A DNA stretch of 64,000 bases from Mangrovibrevibacter kandeliae (GCF_024519155.1 NZ_JANIFJ010000004.1:310001-374000), one strand, 5' to 3'; shown: positions 33,338 through 44,383, numbered from the stretch's first letter. The notes: generated from the letters alone by a model not told the origin. A program made the numbers and translations.

Positions 33338-34975
33338 ATGATGATCGTGGCTCTGGCGCGTGCGCTCGCCTTCTTCCTGTTCGCCGTCACCTTGGCCGGT
33401 GCAGCCCCGGCTCCCGCCGCGGCGCAGGGCGTCGATCCGCACGCAATCGTCCAGAAGTTCGGCGGCAAGCAGAGCTTCGAGGCGACCGAGGGGGTGATCG
33501 GCGAACTCGCCGCGACCGGCGATCCATCGGTGGCCGGCGCGCTGCGGGCGCTCGGCGAGGGCGAGCTCTACTGGCGCGACAGCGACCAGGCGGTCTTCAT
33601 CGTTCACGGCCGCGATGACCCGGCGACGCTGCTCGATCCGATCACCGGCGAACCCGCCGGAACCGCGCCGCAGAGCAGCCTCACCAAGGTCCGCATCAAG
33701 AATTCGATCCGCAACGCGATTTCCGATGCGCTGGCCGGCCTCACATTGCGGGCAAAGGATCCCGCCGTCCGGCTGAACGCGGCCGAGACGCTGTTCTCGG
33801 AGGCCGATGCGCAGGGCATCGCAGCGCTCGACGCGGCCATCGCTGCCGAAACCGTGCCGGCGGTCCGCCAGAAGATGGAGGAGTCGCGCGCGGCCGCGGT
33901 GCTGCGCTCGGACCGGCCGTCCGAGGAGAAGGTGGAAGCGGTGAAGGTGCTTCAGCACCGGGGTGACCGCGCCGCGCTGAACGTCCTGAACTCCCTGTCG
34001 GCCTCGAGCGCCGACCCGGTCCTGCACCGTGCGGCACAGGCCGGCGCCGCAGCGATCGAGAGCACCATCGCCTTCTGGAACCAGGCGCAGAACGTCTGGT
34101 ACGGCCTGTCGCTCGGCTCGGTGCTGCTGCTCGCCGCGATCGGCCTTGCCATCACCTTCGGCGTCATGGGCGTCATCAACATGGCGCATGGCGAGATGGT
34201 GATGCTCGGCGCCTACACCACGTTCGTGGTGCAGGAACTGATCCGCGCCAATGCGCCGGGCCTGTTCGACTGGTCGCTGGTGATCGCGCTGCCCCTCGCC
34301 TTCCTCGTCTCCGGCCTCGTCGGTCTCGCGGTCGAGCGCTGCATCATCCGCTTCCTCTACGGCCGGCCGCTGGAGACGCTGCTCGCCACCTTCGGCGTGT
34401 CGCTGATCCTGCAGCAGGGGGTGCGCACGCTGTTCGGCCCGACCAATCGGCAGGTCGGCAACCCCGGTTGGATGTCCGGCGCCTTCGACGTCGGCCTGAT
34501 GTCGGTGACCTGGAACCGGCTATGGATCATCGTCTTCGCGCTCGTCGTCTTCGCGGTGCTGCTGCTGATCCTCAACCGCACCCCGATGGGGCTGCAGATG
34601 CGCGCGGTGACGCAGAACCGGCGGATGGCCGCCGCCATGGGCATCCGCACGCCCTGGGTCGACGCGCTGACCTTCGCGCTGGGCTCGGGAATCGCCGGCA
34701 TCGCCGGCGTCGCGCTCAGCCAGATCGACAACGTCTCACCCAATCTCGGGCAGGGCTACATCATCGATTCCTTCATGGTGGTCGTCTTCGGCGGGGTCGG
34801 CAATCTCTGGGGCACGCTGGTCGGCGCCATGAGCCTCGGCATCCTCAACAAGTCCCTGGAGCCCTATGCAGGCGCCGTGCTCGGCAAGATCGTGGTGCTG
34901 GTGCTCCTGATCCTGTTCATCCAGAAGCGCCCGCGCGGCCTCTTCGCGCTGAAGGGAAGGTTCGTGGACGCATGA
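33338..34975 (+). CDS. urtB: Urea ABC transporter permease UrtB
   Basis: The 545-residue protein has a signal-like N terminus (ALARALAFFLFAVTLAGAAP), a periplasmic domain of about 230 residues, and a C-terminal LivH-type permease with about eight membrane segments (VWYGLSLGSVLLLAAIGLAI, GVMGVINMAHGEMVMLGAYT, LATFGVSLILQQGVR). The long N-terminal domain is normal for proteobacterial UrtB. ATG 33338 and ATG 33341 are adjacent; AGG lies just before. 241 bases with palindromic repeats separate it from urtC. Confidence 0.94.
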   Translation: MMIVALARALAFFLFAVTLAGAAPAPAAAQGVDPHAIVQKFGGKQSFEATEGVIGELAATGDPSVAGALRALGEGELYWRDSDQAVFIVHGRDDPATLLDPITGEPAGTAPQSSLTKVRIKNSIRNAISDALAGLTLRAKDPAVRLNAAETLFSEADAQGIAALDAAIAAETVPAVRQKMEESRAAAVLRSDRPSEEKVEAVKVLQHRGDRAALNVLNSLSASSADPVLHRAAQAGAAAIESTIAFWNQAQNVWYGLSLGSVLLLAAIGLAITFGVMGVINMAHGEMVMLGAYTTFVVQELIRANAPGLFDWSLVIALPLAFLVSGLVGLAVERCIIRFLYGRPLETLLATFGVSLILQQGVRTLFGPTNRQVGNPGWMSGAFDVGLMSVTWNRLWIIVFALVVFAVLLLILNRTPMGLQMRAVTQNRRMAAAMGIRTPWVDALTFALGSGIAGIAGVALSQIDNVSPNLGQGYIIDSFMVVVFGGVGNLWGTLVGAMSLGILNKSLEPYAGAVLGKIVVLVLLILFIQKRPRGLFALKGRFVDA

Positions 34976-35016
34976 CGCTTGGATCGAGAGACCAGGCCCT
35001 TCGAGCGGGCGCCGGC

Positions 35017-35163
35017 GACGGGCCGATCTCCGCCCTTGAGGGGGAGATGCCTGGCAAGGCAGAGGGGGGTGAGCGGCGTCAGGCTCTGACGCGTGACGTG
35101 GCTACGCTTGAGGTTCGGACCCCCCTCCGGGCTGCCGCCCATCTCCCCCGCGAGGGGAGAGAT
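35017..35163. repeat. REP-like element(s) between urtB and urtC
   Basis: Two G/C-run palindromic segments lie here: GATCTCCGCCCTTGAGGGGG with GAGATG after it, and at 35129-35163 TGCCGCCCATCTCCCCC, GCGA, GGGGAGAGAT. The second shares its core with the element at 2251-2283. This is probably a mosaic intergenic repeat inside the operon. Confidence 0.55.
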
Positions 35164-35216
35164 CAGTCTCGTCGTGATCGCCGGCGCCCGCAGTCTGCAC
35201 AGGCGGAGGCCGCCCG

Positions 35217-36377
35217 ATGATCTTCGCACGACACCTTGGCGCCCGCGTGTGGATCCTCGTCGCCGTGCTCGTCGCTGCCGCGATCCTGGTGCCGGCCGCC
35301 AATCTGTGGCTGCCGGCCAGCCATCCGCTGCACGTGCCGAACTATCTCGTCCCGCTGCTCGGCAAGTATGTCTGCTACGCGCTGCTCGCGCTCGCGCTCG
35401 ACCTCGTCTGGGGCTATGTCGGCATCCTGTCGCTCGGCCACGGCGCCTTCTTCGCGCTCGGCGGGTATGCGATGGGCATGTACCTGATGCGCCAGATCGG
35501 CGGGCGGGGCGTCTACGGCAATCCGCTGCTGCCCGACTTCATGGTCTTCCTCAACTGGAAGGAGCTGCCCTGGTACTGGTACGGCTTCGACCACTTCGCC
35601 TTCGCGGCGCTGATGGTCCTCCTGGTGCCGGGCCTGCTCGCCTTCGTCTTCGGCTACTTCGCCTTCCGCAGCCGCGTCACCGGCGTCTACCTGTCGATCA
35701 TCACCCAGGCGATGACCTATGCGCTGCTCCTCGCCTTCTTCCGCAACGACATGGGCTTCGGCGGCAACAATGGCCTGACCGATTTCAAGGACATCCTCGG
35801 GTTCCCGATCGCGGCCCGTTCGACCCGTGCTGCGCTCTTCGCCGCCTCCTGCGCGGCGCTGGTCGCCGGCGTCCTCGTCGTCGGCGCGGTGACCCGATCG
35901 AAGCTCGGCAAGCTGATGATCGCGGTGCGCGACGCCGAGAGCCGGACGCGCTTCCTCGGCTGGCGCGCCGAGCACGTTAAGCTCTTCGCCTTCACCCTCT
36001 CGGCGGTCATGGCGGGCGTCGCCGGCGCGCTCTACGTGCCGCAGGTCGGCATCATCAATCCCGGCGAGTTTGCCCCGGTGAACTCGATCGAAGTGGTGAT
36101 CTGGGCAGCGGTCGGCGGGCGCGGCACGCTGCTCGGCCCGGTGATTGGCGCGCTCCTCGTCAACTGGGGCAAGAGCTACTTCACCGCGGCATGGCCGGAG
36201 GGGTGGCTGTTCATGCTCGGCGGCCTGTTCGTCGTCGTCACACTGCTCCTGCCGCGCGGCATCGTCGGCACCTTCGATCACGGCTGGGACGCGCTCCGCC
36301 TGCGACGCCGCGCCCGGCTGGCGGAACGGGGCGGGTCGAGCGGCGCGACCGATGCCGTGCCGAATCCGGCGGAGTGA
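35217..36377 (+). CDS. urtC: Urea ABC transporter permease UrtC
   Basis: This 386-residue LivM-type permease has about nine membrane segments. Key features are YALLALALDLVWGYVGILSL followed by GHGAFFALGGYAMGMY, GVYLSIITQAMTYALLLAFF, DMGFGGNNGLTDFKDILGF and AAVGGRGTLLGPVIGALLVN. It pairs with UrtB to form the urea channel. ATG 35217 has GGAGG about eight bases upstream. It ends seven bases before the urtD start. The C-terminal tail is basic (LRLRRRARLAERGG). Confidence 0.95.
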   Translation: MIFARHLGARVWILVAVLVAAAILVPAANLWLPASHPLHVPNYLVPLLGKYVCYALLALALDLVWGYVGILSLGHGAFFALGGYAMGMYLMRQIGGRGVYGNPLLPDFMVFLNWKELPWYWYGFDHFAFAALMVLLVPGLLAFVFGYFAFRSRVTGVYLSIITQAMTYALLLAFFRNDMGFGGNNGLTDFKDILGFPIAARSTRAALFAASCAALVAGVLVVGAVTRSKLGKLMIAVRDAESRTRFLGWRAEHVKLFAFTLSAVMAGVAGALYVPQVGIINPGEFAPVNSIEVVIWAAVGGRGTLLGPVIGALLVNWGKSYFTAAWPEGWLFMLGGLFVVVTLLLPRGIVGTFDHGWDALRLRRRARLAERGGSSGATDAVPNPAE

Positions 36378-36384
36378 GGGGGAT

Positions 36385-37344
36385 ATGACAATGGTCGAGG
36401 AAGCCTCCCGGCAGATCCGCGTGCTCCACGAGCCGCAGGGCTATGCGCCCTCGCTGACGTCGATCTCGCTTGCCGGGCCGGACCCGGCCGCGGGCGATCC
36501 GGACGCCGGGGAGAACGGATGGCCGCCGCGGCCTGTGGTTTCACCCCACCCCTGGGCCACCGAGCGCGCGGCGCGCCTCGCTGCCGAGGGCAAGGGACGC
36601 CGGCGCCGCGACACGCTGCTCTATCTCGACGGGGTCACCAAGAGCTTCGACGGCTTCAAGGCGATCAACAACCTGTCGCTGGTGGTCGAACGCGGCGAGA
36701 TGCGCGCGATCATCGGCCCCAACGGCGCAGGCAAGACGACGATGATGGACATCATCACCGGCAAGACCCGGCCGGACAAAGGGGAGGTCTTCTTCGGCGG
36801 CGACGTCGACCTGACGCAGCACGACGAGGCCGAGATCGCCGGCATGGGCATCGGCCGCAAGTTCCAGAAGCCGACGGTCTTCGAGAGCCATACGGTCGAG
36901 GACAATCTGCGCCTCGCCCTGTCCGGCTCGCGCTCCATCCTGCGCGCCCTGTTCCACCGCAAGGACGCGCCGGAGCGCCAGCGGATCGAGGAGATCCTGG
37001 CGCTGACCCGGCTCGAGGCAAAACGCAAAATGCTCGCCGCCGACCTGTCGCACGGCCAGAAGCAATGGCTGGAGATCGGCATGCTCCTCGCGCAGGATCC
37101 GGAACTCCTCCTCGTCGACGAGCCGGTCGCCGGCATGACCGACGCCGAGACCGAGGAGACGGCGCGGCTCCTGCGCGACATTTCGCAGAAGCATTCGGTC
37201 GTCGTCGTCGAGCACGACATGCACTTCGTGCGCGCTCTCGGCGTGAAGGTCACGTGCCTGCACGAGGGCTCGGTGCTGGCCGAGGGACCGCTCGACCAGG
37301 TGTCGGCCGATCCGCGGGTGGTGGAGGTGTATCTTGGGCGGTAA
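36385..37344 (+). CDS. urtD: Urea ABC transporter ATP-binding protein UrtD with N-terminal extension
   Basis: The 319-residue ATPase has Walker A (IIGPNGAGKTTMMDIITGK), a signature LSHGQKQWLEIGMLLAQ and Walker B (ELLLVDEPVAGMTD). The UrtD hallmark is GIGRKFQKPTVFESHTVEDN. The ABC domain starts near residue 77 and is preceded by a Pro/Ala/Gly-rich extension that I do not expect in UrtD (usually about 250 residues). The start at 36385 has GGGGGAT upstream; no later ATG is suitable before the ABC domain. It would power UrtBC with UrtE. Confidence 0.93.
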   Translation: MTMVEEASRQIRVLHEPQGYAPSLTSISLAGPDPAAGDPDAGENGWPPRPVVSPHPWATERAARLAAEGKGRRRRDTLLYLDGVTKSFDGFKAINNLSLVVERGEMRAIIGPNGAGKTTMMDIITGKTRPDKGEVFFGGDVDLTQHDEAEIAGMGIGRKFQKPTVFESHTVEDNLRLALSGSRSILRALFHRKDAPERQRIEEILALTRLEAKRKMLAADLSHGQKQWLEIGMLLAQDPELLLVDEPVAGMTDAETEETARLLRDISQKHSVVVVEHDMHFVRALGVKVTCLHEGSVLAEGPLDQVSADPRVVEVYLGR

Positions 37345-37716
37345 CGTCTTGCGCAGGGCGCGCAGCGGGCTTTCCCCGCATCCCCTGCCGGGACTTCTCC
37401 CCGGTGGGGAGAAGAACGCGCTGAAGGCTGACCCGCTTGCTCGCCGAGGTCGCGGCCTGGAGTGGCAGGTGGCTGCATGCGGCCCGGCCGGATCGAGCGC
37501 TGTTCCTCTCCCCGGCGGGGAGAGGGTGGTCGCGCAGCGACCGGCGGAGGGGTGCGGGCGCGACAGGTGGAGAACCGCGCGCCGGGCATCTGCGACCGAC
37601 ACCGGCAGACCGCGGGTCTTGCCCTCCCCAGTCTGGACTTCCCTCCGATGGGGAGAGGAACGCGGTGGGGGCGGGCCTGCACATCTCGCGACCATGGCCC
37701 GGCCGGAGTGTCCGAC
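37345..37716. repeat. Intergenic block with three REP-like palindromes
   Basis: This gap between urtD and urtE has no gene. It holds CTTCTCCCC-GGT-GGGGAGAAG at 37394-37414 and CCTCTCCCC-GGC-GGGGAGAGG at 37505-37525, both perfect nine-base stems, and an imperfect CTTCCCTCC-GAT-GGGGAGAGG at 37638-37658. The same design recurs at 48750-48770 and 62618-62638. The copies lie within an operon, so they may shape transcript stability. Confidence 0.7.
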
Positions 37717-38412
37717 ATGCTGAGCGTCTCGAAGGTCGATCTCTACTACGGTGCGGCGCAGGCGCTGCGCGGCGTCTCGCTGGAGGCCAAGCGCGGCGAG
37801 ATCACCTGCGTCCTTGGCCGCAACGGCGTCGGCAAGACGAGCCTGCTGCGCGCCGTGGTCGGCCAGCAGCCGGTGCGCGCGGGCAGCGTTTCGCTGGACG
37901 GCTACGACCTCGGGCGCGAGGCACCCTACACCCGGGCGCGGCGCGGCATCGGCTTCGTGCCGCAGGGCCGCGAGATCTTCCCGCTCCTGACCGTCAAGGA
38001 GAACCTCCAGACCGGCTATGCGCCGCTCGGTCCGGCCCAGCGCTCGATCCCCGAGCACGTCTTCGAGCTCTTCCCGGTGCTGAAGGACATGCTCGGCCGG
38101 CGCGGCGGCGACCTCTCCGGGGGCCAGCAGCAGCAGCTGGCGATCGGGCGCGCGCTCGTCACCCGGCCGCAGCTCCTCGTCCTCGACGAGCCGACCGAGG
38201 GCATCCAGCCGTCGATCATCAAGGACATCGGCCGGGCGATCCGCTTCCTCAAGGAGCAGTCGGGCCTCGCCATCCTCCTCGTCGAGCAGTATCTCGACTT
38301 CTGCCGCGAGCTCGCCGACCGGGTCTACGTCATGGACCGCGGCGAGATCGTCCACGCGGGTGTCGCTGAGGATCTCGACGACCCGCAGGTGCGCCGGCAC
38401 CTGATGGTGTGA
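37717..38412 (+). CDS. urtE: Urea ABC transporter ATP-binding protein UrtE
   Basis: The second ATPase has 231 residues: Walker A CVLGRNGVGKTSLLRAVVG, signature LSGGQQQQLAIGRALVTRP, Walker B LLVLDEPTEGIQPSIIKDIG and the His-switch region AILLVEQYLDF. The motif EPTEGIQPSIIKDI distinguishes UrtE from ordinary branched-chain LivF. GGAG precedes ATG 37717 with a spacing of about eight. A stretch of 67 bases separates it from ureD. Confidence 0.95.
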   Translation: MLSVSKVDLYYGAAQALRGVSLEAKRGEITCVLGRNGVGKTSLLRAVVGQQPVRAGSVSLDGYDLGREAPYTRARRGIGFVPQGREIFPLLTVKENLQTGYAPLGPAQRSIPEHVFELFPVLKDMLGRRGGDLSGGQQQQLAIGRALVTRPQLLVLDEPTEGIQPSIIKDIGRAIRFLKEQSGLAILLVEQYLDFCRELADRVYVMDRGEIVHAGVAEDLDDPQVRRHLMV

Positions 38413-38479
38413 GGCCGTCGCCGGTCGGCGCGACGGTTCGCGCGGCGCACGGTGCGGGGAGGGGCTGCTGGGCATCGAG

Positions 38480-39286
38480 GTGAGGGACGAGACCGTGACG
38501 CTGCAGCGTGCGCGTGGCACGGCGCGCGCGGTCGTGCATGCGCCGGAGGGCGCATCGACGCGGCTGAAGCGGCTGCACCAGGCGGGCTGCCTGAAGCTGC
38601 GCTTTCCGCGCCTGCCGCAGGCCGAGGCGGTGCTGATCAACACCTCGGGCGGCCTGACCGGCGGCGACCGGATCGAGCAGCATTACGAGGTCGGGGCCGC
38701 CGCAGGCCTCACCGTCACGACGCAGGCCTGCGAGCGGATCTACCGGGCATCGGCGGGAACGGCTGAGGTGGCAACGACCGTTGCGGTCGGCGAGGAGGCC
38801 GAGCTCGCCTGGCTGCCGCAGGAGACCATCCTCTTCGACGGTGGGCGGCTGCGGCGCCGGCTCGAGCTCGACTGCGCCGCGTCCAGCCGGTTCCTCGTCG
38901 TCGAGAGCGTCATCCTCGGCCGGCAGGCGATGGGCGAGAGCCTGCGCTCGGGCCTCCTGCACGAACGCTGGCGCATCCGCCGAGACGGTCGCCTCGTCTT
39001 TGCCGAAGACCTGCGGCTCGGTGGTGACCTGGAGCGGCTGACGGTCGCTGCGGCGGGGCTGGGCGGCGCGACGGCCTTTGCGACGGTGCTGCTGCAGGCC
39101 GAGGCTCTTGAGCCGGCTCTGGAGGCGGCACGGCGGATCATCGGCGAGGCGGGCGGGGCGAGCAGGTTCGACGGGCTTCTCGTCTGCCGGCTGGTCGCCG
39201 AGAGCGGCCAGGCCCTGCGGCGACGGCTGGTGCCGCTGCTCCACGCCCTCTCGACACGGCCGCTGCCCCGGCTATGGTCGTTCTGA
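38480..39286 (+). CDS. ureD: Urease accessory protein UreD
   Basis: UreD binds apo-urease and, with UreF and UreG, delivers nickel. The 268-residue protein has [13 protein letters not shown] then [60 protein letters not shown] and [20 protein letters not shown], all family marks. The start codon is GTG at 38480. It begins the urease gene run; ureA follows after 22 bases. Confidence 0.94.
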   Translation: MRDETVTLQRARGTARAVVHAPEGASTRLKRLHQAGCLKLRFPRLPQAEAVLINTSGGLTGGDRIEQHYEVGAAAGLTVTTQACERIYRASAGTAEVATTVAVGEEAELAWLPQETILFDGGRLRRRLELDCAASSRFLVVESVILGRQAMGESLRSGLLHERWRIRRDGRLVFAEDLRLGGDLERLTVAAAGLGGATAFATVLLQAEALEPALEAARRIIGEAGGASRFDGLLVCRLVAESGQALRRRLVPLLHALSTRPLPRLWSF

Positions 39287-39308
39287 CGCCGGATCGGAGA
39301 GCCTGAGC

Positions 39309-39611
39309 ATGAACCTGACGCCGCGGGAAAAGGACAAGCTTCTGATCGCGATGGCCGCGGAGGTCGCGCGCAAACGGCTGTCCCGCGGCGTGAAGCTGAA
39401 CCATCCGGAGGCGATCGCGCTGATCACCGACTACGTGGTCGAGGGCGCACGGGACGGGCGTTCGGTCGCCGACCTGATGGAAGCCGGCGCGCACGTCGTC
39501 GGCCGCGAGCAGGTGATGGAGGGAATTGCCGAGATGATTCCTGACGTCCAGGTGGAAGCGACGTTTCCCGATGGCACCAAGCTCGTGACGGTGCACGAGC
39601 CGATTCGCTGA
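39309..39611 (+). CDS. ureA: Urease subunit gamma
   Basis: The gamma subunit has 100 residues, [20 protein letters not shown] at the start and [40 protein letters not shown] and a C-terminal [15 protein letters not shown]. It forms the urease core with UreB and UreC in the cytoplasm. The gamma and beta subunits are separate genes, as in most proteobacteria. About 580 bases with an opposite-strand small gene separate it from ureJ. Confidence 0.97.
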   Translation: MNLTPREKDKLLIAMAAEVARKRLSRGVKLNHPEAIALITDYVVEGARDGRSVADLMEAGAHVVGREQVMEGIAEMIPDVQVEATFPDGTKLVTVHEPIR

Positions 39612-39644
39612 CGGCGCTCGCGCCGCGGCGTGCCTGCCGGCGCC

Positions 39645-39845
39645 CTACCGACTCAGCGAGGAGACGGCGAGCGCGGGCTCGGCGTGCCCGGCCGCCTGCA
39701 CGAAACGATAGCCGCCCTCGACATGCGAATAGTAGGCAGCACCGGCCATGCCATCCATCACGACGCTGCGCATCAGCGTCGGCTCCCGCGGCCCGGCACC
39801 ACCGGCACAAAGGGTCGCCGCCGCAACGAGACACAGCCTGATCAT
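39645..39845 (-). CDS. Small putative secreted protein, opposite strand in urease operon
   Basis: A 66-residue frame reads MIRLCLVAAATLCAGGAGPR at the N terminus, a possible lipoprotein-like or simple signal, then LMRSVVMDGMAGAAYYSHVE and GGYRFVQAAGHAEPALAVS. GGAG lies about ten bases before ATG 39845. No family recognised. It occupies part of the gap between ureA and ureJ, on the minus strand; the remaining gap to 40190 holds no frame I would call. Moderate confidence only. Confidence 0.5.
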   Translation of the reverse strand: MIRLCLVAAATLCAGGAGPREPTLMRSVVMDGMAGAAYYSHVEGGYRFVQAAGHAEPALAVSSLSR

Positions 39846-40190
39846 TTCCCGCTCCATCCTGTCGTCGGTCTTCGGCTTCGACCGTGCGGCCGAAGCTCGA
39901 TCAGCCATCCGGCGCCGCATTGGCCTGCAGCGCTTCCGAGAGACGGTCTAGCGGCGGCACGTTGCCATCGGATTGCACCGCGCCGCGCTTCATTTCGCCG
40001 TGGTTTCCTCTTCTTTTCGATGACGCGGGGCATTCGCCGATTTCGCGAGTGCGAGAAAGGCTTTGACAGGGGTCGGCTCGGCTTCCATCATCGCCAAGGT
40101 CGGAAGGCTCCCATTCCATCGCAGGAGCCACTTCCGAGCGAGACGCGACCCAACCCGGGGCGTCCGTCGACCGAACTTCAAGGGACCCAC

Positions 40191-40763
40191 ATGCTCAAGC
40201 GCCTTTCCATCGCCGCCGCCGCCCTCGTCGCGGCCACACCGGCCTTCGCCCACCTCAACCCGGCGGAGCACGGCTCGCTGCTCGCCGGCGTCTCGCACCC
40301 GCTGACGGGCGCCGACCACCTTCTGGTGATGGTCGCCGTCGGCCTGTGGGCCTCGACGATTGGCGGAGCGGCCCGCTGGGTCGTTCCGTCAGCCTTTGTC
40401 GCCACCATGAGCGGCGGATTCGCGCTGGCGCTTGCGGGCATGTCGTTGCCGTTCGTCGAGCCGACGATCCTCGCCTCGATCGTGGCGCTCGGTCTCCTGG
40501 TCGCCCTCGCGGTGAGGCTGCCCGCCGCGCCCGCCGCCGCAGTCGTCGCGCTGTTCGCCCTGTTCCATGGCTATGCCCACGGCAGCGAACTCGGCGAAGC
40601 CGGCGCGCTCGACTTCGGCATCGGCTTTGCGCTGACGACCGCCGGCCTGCACGGGATCGGCCTTCTCGTCGGCGATGCGGTCGCGCGCAGCGGCCGCCCG
40701 CTGCTGGTCCGCATGCTGGGCGCAGCGTCCGCCGTCGCCGGACTCGTGCTGATGGCCGGCTGA
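40191..40763 (+). CDS. ureJ: HupE/UreJ nickel-type membrane protein
   Basis: The 190-residue protein has a cleavable-looking N terminus (LSIAAAALVAATPAFAH) and about six membrane segments. The family motif HPLTGADHLLVMVAVGLWA contains the His-Pro...His pattern, and a second, LFHGYAHGSELGEAG, is also His-rich; these are thought to bind nickel. UreJ lets nickel into the cell for urease. ATG 40191 follows AAGGGA. A GC-rich stem-loop at 40783-40806 separates it from ureB. Confidence 0.92.
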   Translation: MLKRLSIAAAALVAATPAFAHLNPAEHGSLLAGVSHPLTGADHLLVMVAVGLWASTIGGAARWVVPSAFVATMSGGFALALAGMSLPFVEPTILASIVALGLLVALAVRLPAAPAAAVVALFALFHGYAHGSELGEAGALDFGIGFALTTAGLHGIGLLVGDAVARSGRPLLVRMLGAASAVAGLVLMAG

Positions 40764-40782
40764 GGCCGTCGACTTCGGAAAC

Positions 40783-40806
40783 CCGGCCGGCTGGGACGCC
40801 GGCCGG
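40783..40806 (+). terminator. Stem-loop between ureJ and ureB
   Basis: CCGGCCGGC and GCCGGCCGG form a nine-base stem with a six-base TGGGAC loop, 20 bases after ureJ stops and just before the ureB ribosome binding site. No T-run follows; it may modulate rather than stop transcription. Confidence 0.4.
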
Positions 40807-40829
40807 CTCGCAACGAGGAGACGTCGCAG

Positions 40830-41135
40830 ATGATCCCGGGTGAAGTCATGACCGCCGAGGGCGACATCATCCTCAACGAAGGCTGCGAGACCTTGACCCT
40901 CACGGTCGCCAATCGCGGCGACCGACCCGTGCAGGTTGGCTCGCACTACCACTTCGCAGAGACGAACCCTGCCCTCGCGTTCGACCGGGAGCGGGCGAGG
41001 GGCATGCGACTCGACATCGCCGCCGGGACGGCCGTCCGCTTCGAGCCGGGCCAAAGCCGTGACGTGACGCTGGTGCCGCTGCGGGGCGGGCGTCAGGTCT
41101 ATGGCTTCAATGCAGCGGTGATGGGCGCGCTATAA
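40830..41135 (+). CDS. ureB: Urease subunit beta
   Basis: The beta subunit has 101 residues: [18 protein letters not shown] at the start, [20 protein letters not shown] in the middle, then [20 protein letters not shown]. The ribosome binding site GAGGAG lies eleven bases upstream of ATG 40830. The next urease gene, ureC, begins about 1.4 kb later, after two minus-strand genes, so the urease run is not a single uninterrupted co-directional block. Confidence 0.97.
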   Translation: MIPGEVMTAEGDIILNEGCETLTLTVANRGDRPVQVGSHYHFAETNPALAFDRERARGMRLDIAAGTAVRFEPGQSRDVTLVPLRGGRQVYGFNAAVMGAL

Positions 41136-41213
41136 CGCGGCGCCCCGCGTTCGCAGACGCGCCGACTCCCTCAAGGCGGGCGCGAGCCGACGGCTCCACA
41201 TCGACGTCGGACG

Positions 41214-41849
41214 TCAGTCGCCGTTCGGCTTCGGGGTCGCGGTCGGCGTGCTCTCGAGCGCGCCGCGGATGTCGTTGAGGTCCACCGCAACGCGCGGCCG
41301 GCTGATCCGATAGGAACCGGCACCCGCGGTGCCGCTGGCCGCCTCGGTGCCTTCGACACTGGCGCTGCCGCCGAGGTTCGAGTTGGCGCCGCTGCCGCCG
41401 GTGGCCGTTGCGGCGCCCGCGTTGCCGCCGCGCGCGATCGAGTCGGCGTTGATGGAGTTGATGTCCGTCGCGCCCTCGGTCGCCTGGTACTGCGTGCTGC
41501 CGGAGTTCGACGCCGACCCGCTGGACACGGTTCCCGTCGACGTCGCGCCGGAGCTGTCGACGCCGCGGATGCTCGGGTTCGACGACGACATGCCGGATCC
41601 GCTCATGCCGCTTGCGGTCCCCGTCGACGAGCCGGTGCCGATGCTGCCGGTCGTGGCGCTGCCGCCCGGGTTGCGAAGGGTCGTGTTCGATGAGCTGACG
41701 CCGCTGCCCATCCCGGAACTGCCGCCTGACAGGCTGGAGCCGCCGGTCGAAGAGCCGCCGGAGGAGCCGCCGATGCCGCTGCTCTGCGCGTTCGCCGTGC
41801 TGGAAAGGCCGCACAGGAGTGCTGCCGCGATCGCTATCCTCGTACGCAT
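41214..41849 (-). CDS. Secreted Ser/Gly/Thr-rich low-complexity protein
   Basis: This 211-residue protein has a clear signal peptide (MRTRIAIAAALLCGLSSTANA) and a long Ser/Gly/Thr/Asn-rich body without Cys (SSGIGGSSGGSSTGGSSLSG, GSGVSSSNTTLRNPGGSAT), ending with a short charged tail (RISRPRVAVDLNDIRGALES). No known domain. It is exported but has no repeats long enough to call an adhesin. It is encoded against the urease genes between ureB and ureC. Confidence 0.7.
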   Translation of the reverse strand: MRTRIAIAAALLCGLSSTANAQSSGIGGSSGGSSTGGSSLSGGSSGMGSGVSSSNTTLRNPGGSATTGSIGTGSSTGTASGMSGSGMSSSNPSIRGVDSSGATSTGTVSSGSASNSGSTQYQATEGATDINSINADSIARGGNAGAATATGGSGANSNLGGSASVEGTEAASGTAGAGSYRISRPRVAVDLNDIRGALESTPTATPKPNGD

Positions 41850-41962
41850 ACCGTCCTCCTCTCGGGTCCGCGGGCATTCCGCAAGCGGTGCAGCGTTGGA
41901 ATCACCGCTCCGACAACAACCGGCGCGACACTGTCATGTTCCGACGCGGCGCGCCCATGCCG

Positions 41963-42400
41963 CTATCGGCCGCGCTTGGACGGCTTGCGGGGAACGATGA
42001 CCGCGCGGTGCGAGCGCTGGCTGCCGGGACGGGTGATCGCGCTCCCGCCGATCGCACTCGGGCCGGACCTCGCATAAGCGCCGGCACTCGCATCGTCGAG
42101 CCGCGAACGACCCTGGCTCGCGCGCAGCGCATCCCTGTCGGACTGACTGCGGAACACAGGAATCTCCGGCGTCAGGTAGCTGTCGTCGTAGTCGCGGCCA
42201 TAGGCGCGCTCCTCGACCGTGTCGCCGAAGACACGCGCCCCCTTGATCCGCGGCTGCGTGCGCGGCGTGTACGGCCCGATGCGCTTGCCGGCCATGCTGC
42301 TGCCGACGACGGTGCCCGGGGGGCCGGGATCGAAGGCCTGCGCCAGAGCCGGCTCGGCGATGAGCAGCGCGGCGCCGGCGCTCAACAGCAGTCGCATCAT
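41963..42400 (-). CDS. Secreted basic hypothetical protein
   Basis: The 145-residue protein has a signal peptide (MMRLLLSAGAALLIAEPALA), then FDPGPPGTVVGSSMAGKRIG, a tyrosine-rich YGRDYDDSYLTPEIPVF part and a basic C terminus ending PRKPSKRGR. I know no family. ATG 42400 (or 42397) is used because the longer antisense frame running into ureC is a shadow of that gene. It shares strand and direction with the Ser/Gly-rich gene just downstream, separated by 113 bases. Confidence 0.68.
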   Translation of the reverse strand: MMRLLLSAGAALLIAEPALAQAFDPGPPGTVVGSSMAGKRIGPYTPRTQPRIKGARVFGDTVEERAYGRDYDDSYLTPEIPVFRSQSDRDALRASQGRSRLDDASAGAYARSGPSAIGGSAITRPGSQRSHRAVIVPRKPSKRGR

Positions 42401-42574
42401 CGTCCTGCCTTCCCGTTCTCGTGGTTGGTGCCTCGGATATAGGGCGGGCGGGCGCTGGTTGCCGGCCCGTTCGGCGTCGCGGGTGTTGTGCAGCGCATCG
42501 AAGCCATTGCCTTTCTGCCACCGGCCGGGCCACTCTCGACCGTCGCCACCTGCCTTGCGAGGACCGCGCCCCTC

Positions 42575-44287
<1,713 letters not shown>

Positions 44288-44383
44288 TTAGCCGGACCGA
44301 TGCGTGCGCTTGCGGCGGGACGTGCCGGAGGCCGATATGGATCACCGGCGGCCCGTCGCGGGCGCGATCGAGGAGCGGTGTGG

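Noticed and set aside
31895-34189. A 764-codon open frame on the minus strand over urtA-urtB
   Set aside because: It mirrors the plus-strand urea genes, has the His/Asp/Arg/Val-rich composition of antisense frames in GC-rich DNA and resembles no family. urtA and urtB are certain.
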